NCBI RefSeq assembly: GCF_011751765.2
Contig: NZ_CP061169.1
Coordinates: 310,001-374,000, forward strand
DNA from: Paramicrobacterium chengjingii
GTDB taxonomy: Bacteria > Actinomycetota > Actinomycetes > Actinomycetales > Microbacteriaceae
Length of the DNA stretch: 64,000 nt
Direction: 5' to 3'
A program made the translations under genes and the position numbers. The notes under the pieces were generated by a model that saw nothing but the letters and a program-made list of their open reading frames with translations, made no database searches and was not told the origin of the DNA. Shown piece after piece: positions 42,076-50,626 of the stretch (its first letter is position 1; each line of letters starts with the position of its first letter).

Positions 42076-43476
42076 ATGGATTCTGTCGCGCCCGACGCTC
42101 GCGCCAAGAGGCTCGTACTCGTCGTGGCGATCCTCGCGTCGTTCGTGTCGTTTCTCGACGGCTCGATCGTCAACGTTGCGCTACCGGCAATCGAGAACGA
42201 GCTCGGAGGCGGCCTTGCCGTTCAGCAATGGGTTGTCGACTCGTACATGCTCACACTCGGCGCGTTCATTCTGCTCGCCGGGTCGTTGTCTGACTCGTTC
42301 GGCCGGGGTCGCGTGCTCACTGCGGGGCTCGTGTGGTTCGGCATCACGTCGCTGCTGTGCGCGATCGCGCCGACGGCAACCCTGCTGATCGTTGCTCGCG
42401 CCCTGCAGGGCATCGCGGCTGCGCTTCTCGTTCCGAGTTCGCTCGCCATCATCACGTCCACCTTCGACGACAACGAACGCGGCCGCGCGATCGGCACCTG
42501 GACGGCGTGGACCGGAACCGCCATGATCATCGGCCCGTTGCTCGGCGGCGGGCTCGTCGACCTCGTCAGTTGGCGGCTCATCTTCGGCATCAATGTTCTC
42601 CCCATCGCCTTCACCCTCGTGCTTATGGCGCGGATGCCGCGTCAGCCGCGCCCGACAGCGGCGGTGCGCGTCGATGTGCTCGGTGCTGTGCTCGGAGCCG
42701 CGGGTCTCGGCGGCCTCGTGTTCGCGCTCATCGAGCAACAGCGGTTTGGCTGGGCGAGCCCGATCGTCGCGATCCCGCTCCTGGTCGGTATTGCCGCATC
42801 CGCCGCATTTATCTTCTGGCAGGCGAAGTCGCGTGCTCCCATGCTTCCACTGAGTCTCTTTCGTGCACGAAACTTCTGGGTCGGCAACGTGGCGACGGTG
42901 TTTGTGTACGGCGCGCTGAGCTTCGGGACGTTCGTGATCGTCATCTATCTGCAGCAGGTCGCCGGTTTCGCCGCAACGCTCGCGGGGATCGCGCTCATGC
43001 CGCCGACGCTCGTGATGCTTGCGCTTTCCGGCCGAATGGGCGATTTGGCGAGCCGGCTTGGTCCGCGCTTCTTCATGAGCGTCGGCCCGATTGTCGCGGG
43101 GTTGGGGTTCGCTTTGATGCTCACGGTGACGCCGGAGATCAACTACTGGCTGCAGCTGCTTCCCGGTCTGCTGATTTTCGGCCTCGGCCTGTCGATCACC
43201 GTCGCCCCGCTGACGAGTGCCATTCTCGGGGCGATCGAACCGGCTCGTGCGGGCATCGCCTCGGCGGTGAACAACGCGGTATCGCGTGTTGCGGGGCTCG
43301 TGAGCGTTGCGTGCGCCGCCCTGATCATCGGCGGCACCCTCGATATCGACGGCTACAGACGAGCCATGGCGGCGACGGCGATCATGCTCGTAGCGGGCGG
43401 AATCATCTCGGGAATCGGCATTGTGAACAGGCGGCTCTCAGCAGATGCTGTGATTCTTCCAGACGGGGGCGGGTAG
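42076..43476 (+). CDS. MFS transporter, DHA2 (EmrB/QacA) family
   Basis: 466 aa, about 14 helices. Helix 1 carries LDGSIVNVALPAIENELGG, then VQQWVVDSYMLTLGAFILLAGSL, DSFGRGRVLTAG and GTAMIIGPLLGGGLVD (motif C). Proton-coupled exporter of drugs or metabolites. The long open frame upstream (from 41920) lacks coding character, and the start with the -10 box is preferred. No regulator adjacent; the next gene, an LCP protein, follows by 40 nt. Confidence 0.9.
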   Translation: MDSVAPDARAKRLVLVVAILASFVSFLDGSIVNVALPAIENELGGGLAVQQWVVDSYMLTLGAFILLAGSLSDSFGRGRVLTAGLVWFGITSLLCAIAPTATLLIVARALQGIAAALLVPSSLAIITSTFDDNERGRAIGTWTAWTGTAMIIGPLLGGGLVDLVSWRLIFGINVLPIAFTLVLMARMPRQPRPTAAVRVDVLGAVLGAAGLGGLVFALIEQQRFGWASPIVAIPLLVGIAASAAFIFWQAKSRAPMLPLSLFRARNFWVGNVATVFVYGALSFGTFVIVIYLQQVAGFAATLAGIALMPPTLVMLALSGRMGDLASRLGPRFFMSVGPIVAGLGFALMLTVTPEINYWLQLLPGLLIFGLGLSITVAPLTSAILGAIEPARAGIASAVNNAVSRVAGLVSVACAALIIGGTLDIDGYRRAMAATAIMLVAGGIISGIGIVNRRLSADAVILPDGGG

Positions 43477-43516
43477 TGTTCCCCACCATGCCCAAACTCA
43501 GCGGAAGGATGCTGCC

Positions 43517-44788
43517 ATGAGCAGTCGTCACACGAGCGAAGCGCCGGTGCGTCACGGCCGTCAGCCTCGCCGCAGCGGCCTGCGGACGACGCTGAAGGTG
43601 GCCATCGCATCGGTGGCAGTGCTGGCGTTAACCGTTGTCGGAGTTGCAGCGTGGGGCGTTGCCGACATCTTCGGCCGGCTCGATCGAGGAGGCGTGTCGC
43701 TTCCGGGAAACTCCGGCCAGGCCGTCCCCGACGTCAACGCGATCGAGGGCGGCTTCAACCTTCTCCTTGTCGGCAGCGACAGCCGTGAGGGGCAGGGCGA
43801 CGGCTTCGGCGATCCGAAGCAATTGACGGGTCAGCTCAACGACGTCACCATCCTCGTGCACATCTCAGAAGACCACTCGAATGCCACGGCCATTTCGATT
43901 CCGCGCGACACGTTCGTCGACGTGCCGGCGTGCCCCTATCCACAAGACAAAGACGGCACTGTTCCCGAGGGCGAGCAGCCTCCAGCCGGCATCCAGAAAG
44001 TGAACACCACGCTCAAGCACGGCGGTCTCGGCTGTACCGCTGCGACAGTGCAGGAACTTACCGGGCTGACCGTGCACTATGCCGGTGCCATTCAGTTCAA
44101 CGGTGTCACTGCCATGGCTAATGCGATCGGCGGCGTCGAGGTGTGCCTGAGTGAGCCGATTGTCGACCCGAAGACCAACCTCGATCTGCCGGCGGGCGAC
44201 GTCACGCTGAAGGGCGAGACGGCGCTGCAGTTTCTGCGCACGCGCTACGGAGTCGGTGACGGGTCGGACCTCGGCCGCATCAGCAACCAGCAGGTGTACA
44301 TGTCGGCGCTCATGCGCAAGATATTGTCGGGCGAGACTCTCTCCAACCCGGTCAAGCTCTACAACCTGGCAAACGTCGCTGCCGACAACATGACGCTGTC
44401 CAACGAGCTCAGCAACCCCAACACCATGGTGTCGATCGCGTTGGCGCTCAAGGGCATGCCCACCGAGAACATCACGTTCGTGAAATTTCCCACCGGGTCG
44501 GGAATGCTCAATGGTCAAGAGGGTGAGATCCCGGTGGAGCAAGACGCTGCGGCACTGCTTGACGCCGTCAAAGCCGATCGCAGTCTCTCCATTACGGGCG
44601 GAACGGGCGAATACGGTGCTGTGCCGAAGGATGGGGCCTCCACGGAACCGCCTGCGGATGATGGCGAGACGACGCCCCCCGAGGATGATGCGACCTCTCC
44701 GCCTTCCACGGACGGCCCCGTCGACCTGCCCGACAGCGTTAAGGGGCAGACGGCGGCAGATGAGACCTGCTCGAACGGAAACGGTTGA
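43517..44788 (+). CDS. LytR-CpsA-Psr (LCP) family cell-wall glycopolymer transferase
   Basis: 423 aa. Basic N-terminus, one membrane helix (about residues 25-50, TLKVAIASVAVLALTVVGV), then the extracellular LCP domain: LLVGSDSREGQG, ATAISIPRDTFVDVP with the conserved Arg/Asp, FNGVTAMANAIGGVEV, and FLRTRYGVGDGSDLGRISNQQ. LCP enzymes attach secondary wall polymers (arabinogalactan or teichoic-type) to peptidoglycan. The tail from about residue 375 is acidic and Pro/Thr/Glu-rich, probably disordered. GGAAGGATGC precedes the start. Confidence 0.93.
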   Translation: MSSRHTSEAPVRHGRQPRRSGLRTTLKVAIASVAVLALTVVGVAAWGVADIFGRLDRGGVSLPGNSGQAVPDVNAIEGGFNLLLVGSDSREGQGDGFGDPKQLTGQLNDVTILVHISEDHSNATAISIPRDTFVDVPACPYPQDKDGTVPEGEQPPAGIQKVNTTLKHGGLGCTAATVQELTGLTVHYAGAIQFNGVTAMANAIGGVEVCLSEPIVDPKTNLDLPAGDVTLKGETALQFLRTRYGVGDGSDLGRISNQQVYMSALMRKILSGETLSNPVKLYNLANVAADNMTLSNELSNPNTMVSIALALKGMPTENITFVKFPTGSGMLNGQEGEIPVEQDAAALLDAVKADRSLSITGGTGEYGAVPKDGASTEPPADDGETTPPEDDATSPPSTDGPVDLPDSVKGQTAADETCSNGNG

Positions 44789-44830
44789 CCTGTCACGTCT
44801 GAGGAGGCAAAACTTCGGCAAAACGGTCAC

Positions 44831-44836
44831 TATTGT
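44831..44836 (+). promoter_or_regulatory. -10 box for leaderless DUF4440 gene
   Basis: TATTGT, 6 nt before the ATG at 44843. Confidence 0.5.
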
Positions 44837-44842
44837 GGATTC

Positions 44843-45202
44843 ATGACGAACCGTGAAGCGGAGGACGATGTCCAAGTGCGTGCCGCGGAGATCGCTCTGC
44901 TCTCACCGGAAACGAGGCGCGACAGTGCGCGGGTGCGTGAGCTGCTCCACGAGGACTTCACTGAGATCGGACGCTCGGGTCGGCGGTGGACGCGCGACGA
45001 GATTCTCGATCTGCTTGTGAACGAAGATCGAAGCGCGGCTCCGCAGACCGACGAGTGGGTCTTCACGGAGCTGGCCGCGGGAGTCGTTCTCGTGACCTAC
45101 CGGATCGTCGAGGGCGCCGAAGAGAGTCGGCATTCATCGATCTGGGAGACTACGTCGGGCGTGCCACGGATGCGTTTTCACCAGGGGACTCGGAGCGATT
45201 GA
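44843..45202 (+). CDS. DUF4440-type (NTF2-like) protein
   Basis: 119 aa, SnoaL/NTF2-like fold as suggested by the LLSPETRRDSARVRELLHEDF start, FTEIGRSGRRWTRDEIL, and the strand pattern to SIWETTSG. These proteins dimerise and may bind or degrade small molecules; no activity can be assigned. It is a single small gene before the dihydrofolate-reductase-like gene. Confidence 0.75.
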   Translation: MTNREAEDDVQVRAAEIALLSPETRRDSARVRELLHEDFTEIGRSGRRWTRDEILDLLVNEDRSAAPQTDEWVFTELAAGVVLVTYRIVEGAEESRHSSIWETTSGVPRMRFHQGTRSD

Positions 45203-45243
45203 GCGCGGTTTCCCGCGGTATTCCGAAGATCGGTGGTGAAGCG

Positions 45244-45249
45244 TAGCAT
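45244..45249 (+). promoter_or_regulatory. -10 box for leaderless reductase gene
   Basis: TAGCAT, 7 nt before the ATG at 45257. It supports this start over an in-frame GTG 24 nt upstream. Confidence 0.5.
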
Positions 45250-45256
45250 CGGGCGC

Positions 45257-45790
45257 ATGACCACCCACTACTACACGGCATCGAGCCTTGACGGGTTTAT
45301 CGCGACTCCAGAGAATTCGCTGGACTGGCTGCTGAAACAAGACATCGACCTCGACGGGCCAATGGCGTACCCTGCGTTCATCCAGAGGATGGGTGCCATC
45401 GCCATGGGCGCGACCACCTATGAAGCCATCCATGCGGAAGAAGACGAAGACGGTTGGCCATACACGCGGCCGTCATGGGTGTTTACCCACCGCACGTTGT
45501 CCGCATCGGAGGGTGCTGACGTGCGCTTCGTGCAGGGGGAGGTTCGCGCCGTGCATGAGGAGATGACTGCAGCTGTTCCGGGGAAGGACCTCTGGGTCAT
45601 GGGCGGGGGAGAACTCGCCGGCCAGTTTGCCGACGCCGGCCTTCTCGACGAGGTGTGGGTGCAGTATGCGCCCGTCATGCTCGGTGCCGGTGCGCCGCTC
45701 TTTCCTCGAGCACTCGATCTCGAGCTCATCGACACGGCCCGAAACAAGGCATTCCTTTGCGGCCGCTTCCGTGTGAAGGGTGCACTGTAA
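45257..45790 (+). CDS. RibD C-terminal / dihydrofolate reductase-like protein
   Basis: 177 aa. N-terminal YTASSLDGFIATPENSLDWL with the pocket residues of the DHFR-like fold, then AIAMGATTYEAI, VMGGGELAGQFADAGLLDEVWV and the C-terminal strands. Members use NADPH; some act on riboflavin precursors or unknown substrates. Too divergent from true DHFR or RibD for an assignment. It is followed by a strong hairpin. Confidence 0.85.
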   Translation: MTTHYYTASSLDGFIATPENSLDWLLKQDIDLDGPMAYPAFIQRMGAIAMGATTYEAIHAEEDEDGWPYTRPSWVFTHRTLSASEGADVRFVQGEVRAVHEEMTAAVPGKDLWVMGGGELAGQFADAGLLDEVWVQYAPVMLGAGAPLFPRALDLELIDTARNKAFLCGRFRVKGAL

Positions 45791-45798
45791 GTGCGCAA

Positions 45799-45834
45799 AT
45801 CGGGCGGATGCCGCTGCCACAGCATCCGCCCGAT
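45799..45834. terminator. inverted repeat after the reductase gene
   Basis: ATCGGGCGGATGC (45799-45811) and GCATCCGCCCGAT (45822-45834) with a 10-nt loop, then ATTGTA. A very stable stem, weak T tract; probably a terminator or a transcript-stabilising hairpin. Confidence 0.5.
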
Positions 45835-45851
45835 ATTGTAGGCTCCGCGAG

Positions 45852-46049
45852 CTAGTCTTCCTGACGCCCCGAACGGTGAGCGCCCTCGGTCACCTGTGCC
45901 TCGATCGAGATCGCCTCGCGCTCCCGCGTCGCGAGATCTTCGGCGGCCAGCCGCTGCTCCTCAGCCATCGGCCCGAGGATCATGTCGATCACCAGGGGCG
46001 CGACGGGGTAGCCGTATCGGCGCATGAAGAACCCGACGACTCCGAGCAC
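45852..46049 (-). pseudogene. C-terminal remnant of a TctA-type tripartite tricarboxylate transporter permease
   Basis: A short frame encodes VLGVVGFFMRRYGYPVAPLV then IDMILGPMAEEQ, matching the last membrane segment and tail of TctA permeases (about 500 aa) but nothing before it. The open frame continues upstream to 46199 with residues that do not fit the family, over the aquaporin leader. A degraded relic of a TctABC citrate/tricarboxylate transporter is the simplest reading; no TctB or TctC is nearby. Confidence 0.55.
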
Positions 46050-46225
46050 GCGCTGACGACCACTCAGCCCGTCAGGTCTGCGCACCGCACCAGAACAACG
46101 CGCGCCGTGCTGCGCGGTGCTCTTGTGCACCCCGCAACGCGGGCGTACTGTGCAAAATGAGAGCCCCGTTTCACACGAGACCCTCGGAAGTAGAGACATC
46201 GATGTCGATACCCAGGAGGCTCATC

Positions 46226-47161
46226 ATGAGTGACATCACACCTCTGCGCGGTGCGCTGCGGCACGGCAGCGGCCTGAAGCGCCTGAACGGCACGTGGGGG
46301 GAGGTGCTCGCGGAATTTCTCGGAACATTCGTTCTGATCGCCTTTGGGGACGGAGTCGTCGCCATGGCCGTCGCCGGGTTGCCGGGTTCTGGGCGCACCG
46401 AAGACCCGACATCGTTTTTTCTCGGAGCGGGTGACTGGCTGCTGATCGGCTGGGGATGGGCGTTCGCCGTGGCGTTCGGCGTCTATGTCGCTGGGGGAGT
46501 CAGCGGTGCCCACATCAACCCCGCGGTGACGCTGGCCTTCGCCGTCAGACGACGTTTCCCCTGGAAGAAGGTTGTGCCGTATATCGTCGCGCAGGTGGTG
46601 GGGGCATTTGTCGGTGCCGCCCTGGTGTACCTGTTGTACTTCGATGCGATCAATGCGTTCAACGAGGCGATGGGCGTCGCTCGAACGGATCCAGACGGGA
46701 ACATCACGTTCTCGATCTTCGCGACGTTCCCTGCGCCGTATTTCGACGGCAACATGTGGATTCCCCTTGCCGACCAGATCACCGGCACGGCATTCCTCGT
46801 GATGTTCGTAGCGGCGATCATCGACATGCGAAACGCCGCTGTCAAGGCGGGACTTGGCCCGCTGCTGATCGGTCTCGCCGTTGCAGCGATCGGAATGTCG
46901 TTCGGTGCCAACGCGGGGTATGCAATTAACCCGGCGCGTGACTTCGGACCGCGGCTGTTCGCATGGATGGCCGGCTGGGGCGACGTCGCCCTGCCTGGCA
47001 CTGTCGATGGTTCGTTCAGCGCCTACTTCTGGGTGCCGATCGTGGGGCCGCTCATCGGTGGAGTGATCGGCGTTCTGCTCTATGACCTGTTCATCGGCGA
47101 CATCCTCCACTCGCGGCAGCTCGTTGGTGAGAGCGAACCGGCGGGGCGCACGAAGAACTGA
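46226..47161 (+). CDS. glpF: glycerol uptake facilitator / aquaglyceroporin
   Basis: 311 aa MIP-family channel. The two half-helix motifs are GAHINPAVTLA and GYAINPARDFGPRLF; the Asp after the second NPAR is the glycerol-facilitator mark. Six membrane helices plus two re-entrant loops. The start at 46226 has AGGAGG 6 nt upstream; a longer frame from 46157 is unlikely. No glycerol kinase or dehydrogenase is adjacent, so the partner in metabolism is elsewhere. Could also pass other small polyols. Confidence 0.9.
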   Translation: MSDITPLRGALRHGSGLKRLNGTWGEVLAEFLGTFVLIAFGDGVVAMAVAGLPGSGRTEDPTSFFLGAGDWLLIGWGWAFAVAFGVYVAGGVSGAHINPAVTLAFAVRRRFPWKKVVPYIVAQVVGAFVGAALVYLLYFDAINAFNEAMGVARTDPDGNITFSIFATFPAPYFDGNMWIPLADQITGTAFLVMFVAAIIDMRNAAVKAGLGPLLIGLAVAAIGMSFGANAGYAINPARDFGPRLFAWMAGWGDVALPGTVDGSFSAYFWVPIVGPLIGGVIGVLLYDLFIGDILHSRQLVGESEPAGRTKN

Positions 47162-47339
47162 GGACCAGCGCTGTGAAGTGATTGCCGGAGTCTGGCTGAG
47201 GTTGCGCCAGGCAACGGCCGGCGGAACCGGGACTCTGCAGGCGCGTCTCATGACGGCATCCGGTGGCATGATGGAGGACACCCGATGTCGCCGGCGACAG
47301 ATCGGCGACGCTCGCACGACGATTCAAAGGAGAACTCTC

Positions 47340-48932
47340 GTGTTTCACAGCCCGTTTTCTGACGTGGAGATTCCCGACCTCAGCGTCTACGACTATCTGT
47401 TCGCAGACCTGAGTGATGCGGACGCCACTCGCATCGCTCTCATCGACCCGGCCACCGGCATCGAGACCACGTACGGCGCGCTCAAAGCTCAGATCGACGC
47501 GTTCGCCGGTGCGCTTGCTGTGCGCGGCGTCGACAGCGACACCGTCGTTGGACTTCTCTGCCCGAACGTCCCGGCCTTCGCCACGGTTTTCCACGGCATC
47601 CTCAGGCTTGGCGCCGCCGTGACGACGTTCAACTCCATGTACACGTCAGCCGAGATCGAAAAGCAGATCGAGGATGCTGGCGCCACCTGGATCATCACGG
47701 TCGGCCCGCTGCTGCCCCATGCTGCCGAAGCCGCTGAGACGTGCGGCATCCCCGCCGACCACGTCATTGTGCTCGACGGCGCCGAGGGGCACCCGAACCT
47801 GCGCGAACTGCTGAGCGAACAGCGGACGCCGCCCCAGGTGACTGTCGACTCGGCTACGCACCTTGCCGTGCTTCCGTACTCGTCGGGTACAACGGGAACG
47901 CCGAAGGGCGTCGAACTCAGCCACCGCAACCTCGTCGCCAACGTTGAGCAATCGCGGGTGAACATCGACCTGCACGACACCGACCGAGTGCTCGCTGTGC
48001 TGCCGTTTTTTCACATCTACGGCATGACCGTATTGCTCAACCTCGCCTTGCGCCAACGTGCGAGCCTCGTGACGATGCCTCGGTTCGACCTAGTCGAGTT
48101 TCTCACTAACATTCAGCACCACGGGTGCACGTACCTCTATATTGCGCCGCCGATCGCCGTCGCGCTGGCGAAGCATCCGGTCGTCGATGACTACGACATC
48201 TCGACGGTGCACTCGGTATTCTCGGGTGCTGCCCCGCTCGACGGCGCGACGGCAGAGCGCGCGGGCGAGCGCATCCATGCCCGGGTGATGCAGGGCTACG
48301 GGCTGACCGAGACGAGCCCCGTGACGCACGCCGTGCCGTACATGCGTGACGACATCCCGCTGAGCTCGGTTGGCGTGCTGTTGCCGAACACGCTGTGCAA
48401 GCTGGTTGATCCGGAGAGCGGTGCCGAGATCACCGAGTTTGGCGACGATGGCGATACCGCTGCTGGAGAACTCTGGATCAAGGGGCCTCAGGTGATGATG
48501 GGGTATCTGAACCGGCCGGAAGCCACAGCGGATGCGATTGACGACGACGGCTTCTTTCACACCGGCGATGTCGCAACGTGCAATGAGGGCGGCTGGTTCA
48601 CGATCGTGGATCGCGTGAAGGAGCTCATCAAATACCACGGCTATCAGGTGCCGCCTGCCGAGTTGGAGGCGCTGCTGCTCGGGCACCCGAGTATCGCCGA
48701 CGTCGCCGTGATCGGCGTGCTCGACGATGAGGGGCAGGAAATCCCGAAGGCATTCGTCGTGCCGGCGGCCGAGGGCGACGTGACGGCTGACGATGTGATG
48801 TCGTACGTCGCTGAGCGGGTGGCGCCGTATAAGAAGATCCGCAGCGTCGAATTCGTCGAATCGATTCCGAAGTCGAGTTCCGGAAAGATCTTGCGCAAAG
48901 ACCTGCGAGCTCGCGAGGGTGCGGCATCGTAG
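47340..48932 (+). CDS. AMP-forming acyl-CoA ligase, 4-coumarate-CoA ligase type
   Basis: 530 aa from GTG 47340 with AAAGGAGA in front; the longer frame from 47082 overlaps the glycerol facilitator and is not used. ANL-superfamily motifs: LPYSSGTTGTPKGVELSHRN (P-loop), GYGLTETSPVTH, GELWIKGPQVMMGY, GDVATCNEGGWFTIVDRVKE, and the catalytic Lys in PKSSSGKILRKDLR. It activates a carboxylic acid to an acyl-adenylate then to the CoA thioester. The aromatic-acid-like family name is formal; the substrate could be a fatty or phenylpropanoid acid. Confidence 0.9.
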   Translation: MFHSPFSDVEIPDLSVYDYLFADLSDADATRIALIDPATGIETTYGALKAQIDAFAGALAVRGVDSDTVVGLLCPNVPAFATVFHGILRLGAAVTTFNSMYTSAEIEKQIEDAGATWIITVGPLLPHAAEAAETCGIPADHVIVLDGAEGHPNLRELLSEQRTPPQVTVDSATHLAVLPYSSGTTGTPKGVELSHRNLVANVEQSRVNIDLHDTDRVLAVLPFFHIYGMTVLLNLALRQRASLVTMPRFDLVEFLTNIQHHGCTYLYIAPPIAVALAKHPVVDDYDISTVHSVFSGAAPLDGATAERAGERIHARVMQGYGLTETSPVTHAVPYMRDDIPLSSVGVLLPNTLCKLVDPESGAEITEFGDDGDTAAGELWIKGPQVMMGYLNRPEATADAIDDDGFFHTGDVATCNEGGWFTIVDRVKELIKYHGYQVPPAELEALLLGHPSIADVAVIGVLDDEGQEIPKAFVVPAAEGDVTADDVMSYVAERVAPYKKIRSVEFVESIPKSSSGKILRKDLRAREGAAS

Positions 48933-48940
48933 AAGCTCAG

Positions 48941-49768
48941 TTAAACCGGCGACAACAGGTTGAGCACGTGCGCGCAGGTTCGAGCGACGGCGTCCCGGGC
49001 CGGGCTGATGTATTTTCGAGGGTCTGTTCCGTCATGAGTCCCGAGCCAATCTGAGACCGCATGGGTGTATGCGACGTTGAGAGCTGTTCCAATATTGATC
49101 TTTCTCATACCTGCAGAGACAGCTGTGGTGAGCTCGCTGTCGGGCACTCCCGACGATCCGTGCAAGACGAGTGGAACGTCGACGGATTGCGCGATCGCGT
49201 GAATAAGGTCCGTGTCGAGGTGCGCTGACCGGGTTGTCATCGCGTGAGAAGACCCAACGGCTACGGCGAGGGAATCCACTCCCGTGAGGTCGACGAAGTG
49301 GGCAGCGTCGTCAGGGCGAGTTCGCACTCCAGGTGTGTGAGCTCCTTCTTTTCCTCCGATCTCGCCCAACTCGGCTTCAACCCACACGCCAACGTCATGC
49401 CCCCACTCGGCAACACGGCGCGTCGAGACCACGTTGTCGGCAAAATCTTGAGCGGCAGCATCGAACATGACAGAGCTGAAACCCAGATCTCGTGCCGAGC
49501 GCGCAAGCTCAATGTCGGTGATGTGATCGAGGTGGAGCACGACAGTGGCGCTGGACTCCTCGGCCACCGCGATCATCGATTTCGCAATGGCGCGTGAACC
49601 CCGATGAAACGCGATGGCGTTCTGGGACAGCTGGAGAATGACCGGACGATTTACCTCTTCTGCCGCCTGCACGATCGCCTCGGCATGCTCGAGAGTGATC
49701 ACGTTGAAGGCCGCGGCCGCCTCTGATGCCGACATGTCGCTAAAGAGCGTGTGCGCAGAAATGATCAT
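48941..49768 (-). CDS. class II ketose-bisphosphate aldolase
   Basis: 275 aa from ATG 49768; the frame runs on upstream over the regulator gene but without coding character. Zn2+ ligands and loops: AFNVITLEHAEAIVQAAEEV, VVLHLDHITD, WVEAELGEIGGKEG, VDSLAVAVGSSHA, LVLHGSSGVPD and RKINIGT. It cleaves fructose-1,6- or tagatose-1,6-bisphosphate to DHAP and glyceraldehyde-3-phosphate. Placed divergent from a DeoR, a 1-phosphofructokinase-type kinase and a PTS, so it finishes the same sugar pathway. No D-tagatose marker was seen. Confidence 0.9.
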   Translation of the reverse strand: MIISAHTLFSDMSASEAAAAFNVITLEHAEAIVQAAEEVNRPVILQLSQNAIAFHRGSRAIAKSMIAVAEESSATVVLHLDHITDIELARSARDLGFSSVMFDAAAQDFADNVVSTRRVAEWGHDVGVWVEAELGEIGGKEGAHTPGVRTRPDDAAHFVDLTGVDSLAVAVGSSHAMTTRSAHLDTDLIHAIAQSVDVPLVLHGSSGVPDSELTTAVSAGMRKINIGTALNVAYTHAVSDWLGTHDGTDPRKYISPARDAVARTCAHVLNLLSPV

Positions 49769-49790
49769 GCTGTTGATCTTGACAAGAACC

Positions 49791-49835
49791 GCAAGCAAAT
49801 GCAAGACTAACCAATCAATCCCAACCTCACTTGCA
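49791..49835. promoter_or_regulatory. GCAAG half-sites in the aldolase-deoR divergent region
   Basis: GCAAG at 49791 and at 49801, and the reverse complement CTTGC at 49830-49834 (arms TGCAAG 49800-49805 and CTTGCA 49830-49835). These lie in the 87-bp gap between two divergent genes, with the regulator gene on the right. Candidate DeoR operators. Confidence 0.4.
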
Positions 49836-49855
49836 ATATTCGCCAAGGAGAGTTC

Positions 49856-50626
49856 ATGAATTCGACGTCGTTGATGGCCGCCGAACGTCAGCAGAGGCTT
49901 CTCGAGACGCTGCGCACATTCGGAAAGATCAGCGCGGCAGAAGCCGCGGCCGATCTGGAAACATCGACGGAGACGATTCGAAAAGATCTCATAATTCTTG
50001 AGCAACGTGGGCTGCTTCGCCGCGTCCACGGCGGAGCATTGCACCTTGAGTCGATGACATTTGAACCTGACGTCGCATCGCGCCAAGACAACCTCGATGA
50101 GAAGTCGCGCATTGCGGCGGCGGCAACGAGGTTTCTTCCGGAGGGCGGCGCAGTTCTCATCGATGCGGGCTCGACGGCGCGGGCAGTCGCAGACCATTTT
50201 CCCAACCGCTCGATGAGCGTGTTTACAAACGCTTTGGCGATCGCTGTCGCACTTCTGCCGCTTGAGAATGTCGCGGTGTCGACATTCGGCGGGCGAGTGC
50301 GTGCTGCCACGACGGCGGAGGTCGGGGCTGTCACAGTGGCCGCGATCAATCAGATGCACTTCGATGTCGCCATCGTCGGCACGAACGCCATTTCGGCGGA
50401 GCACGGCCTCGCAACTCCCGATCAGGAGGAAGCGGCCATCAAAGCCGCGATGATTCGCAACTCTGCAAAGGTCGTTCTGCTTGCAGATCACACGAAGTTC
50501 GCCCAGCGTTCGCTTGTTCGGTACGCGGATGTCTCCGACATCGATGTTGTCGTCACCGGCCAAGAGCTTGAGTCTCCCCATCGACGGTCTCTTGACGAGG
50601 TCGACGTCGAAGTGGTCTTTGCATGA
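49856..50626 (+). CDS. DeoR/GlpR-family regulator of the sugar PTS locus
   Basis: 256 aa. DeoR HTH (AERQQRLLETLRTFGKISAA, TSTETIRKDLIILEQRGL, RRVHGGA) followed by a DeoR C-terminal domain with a sugar-phosphate site (LIDAGSTARAVA, TNALAIAVALL, HFDVAIVGTNA, LLADHTKFA). AAGGAGAG precedes the start. It overlaps the kinase start by ATGA. It probably responds to fructose-1-phosphate or a related sugar phosphate and controls the PTS operon and the divergent aldolase. Confidence 0.92.
   Translation: MNSTSLMAAERQQRLLETLRTFGKISAAEAAADLETSTETIRKDLIILEQRGLLRRVHGGALHLESMTFEPDVASRQDNLDEKSRIAAAATRFLPEGGAVLIDAGSTARAVADHFPNRSMSVFTNALAIAVALLPLENVAVSTFGGRVRAATTAEVGAVTVAAINQMHFDVAIVGTNAISAEHGLATPDQEEAAIKAAMIRNSAKVVLLADHTKFAQRSLVRYADVSDIDVVVTGQELESPHRRSLDEVDVEVVFA

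Noticed and set aside
49769..50581. Long minus-strand extension of the aldolase frame over the DeoR gene
   Set aside because: The DeoR reading is clear; the extension has no homology or ribosome site.
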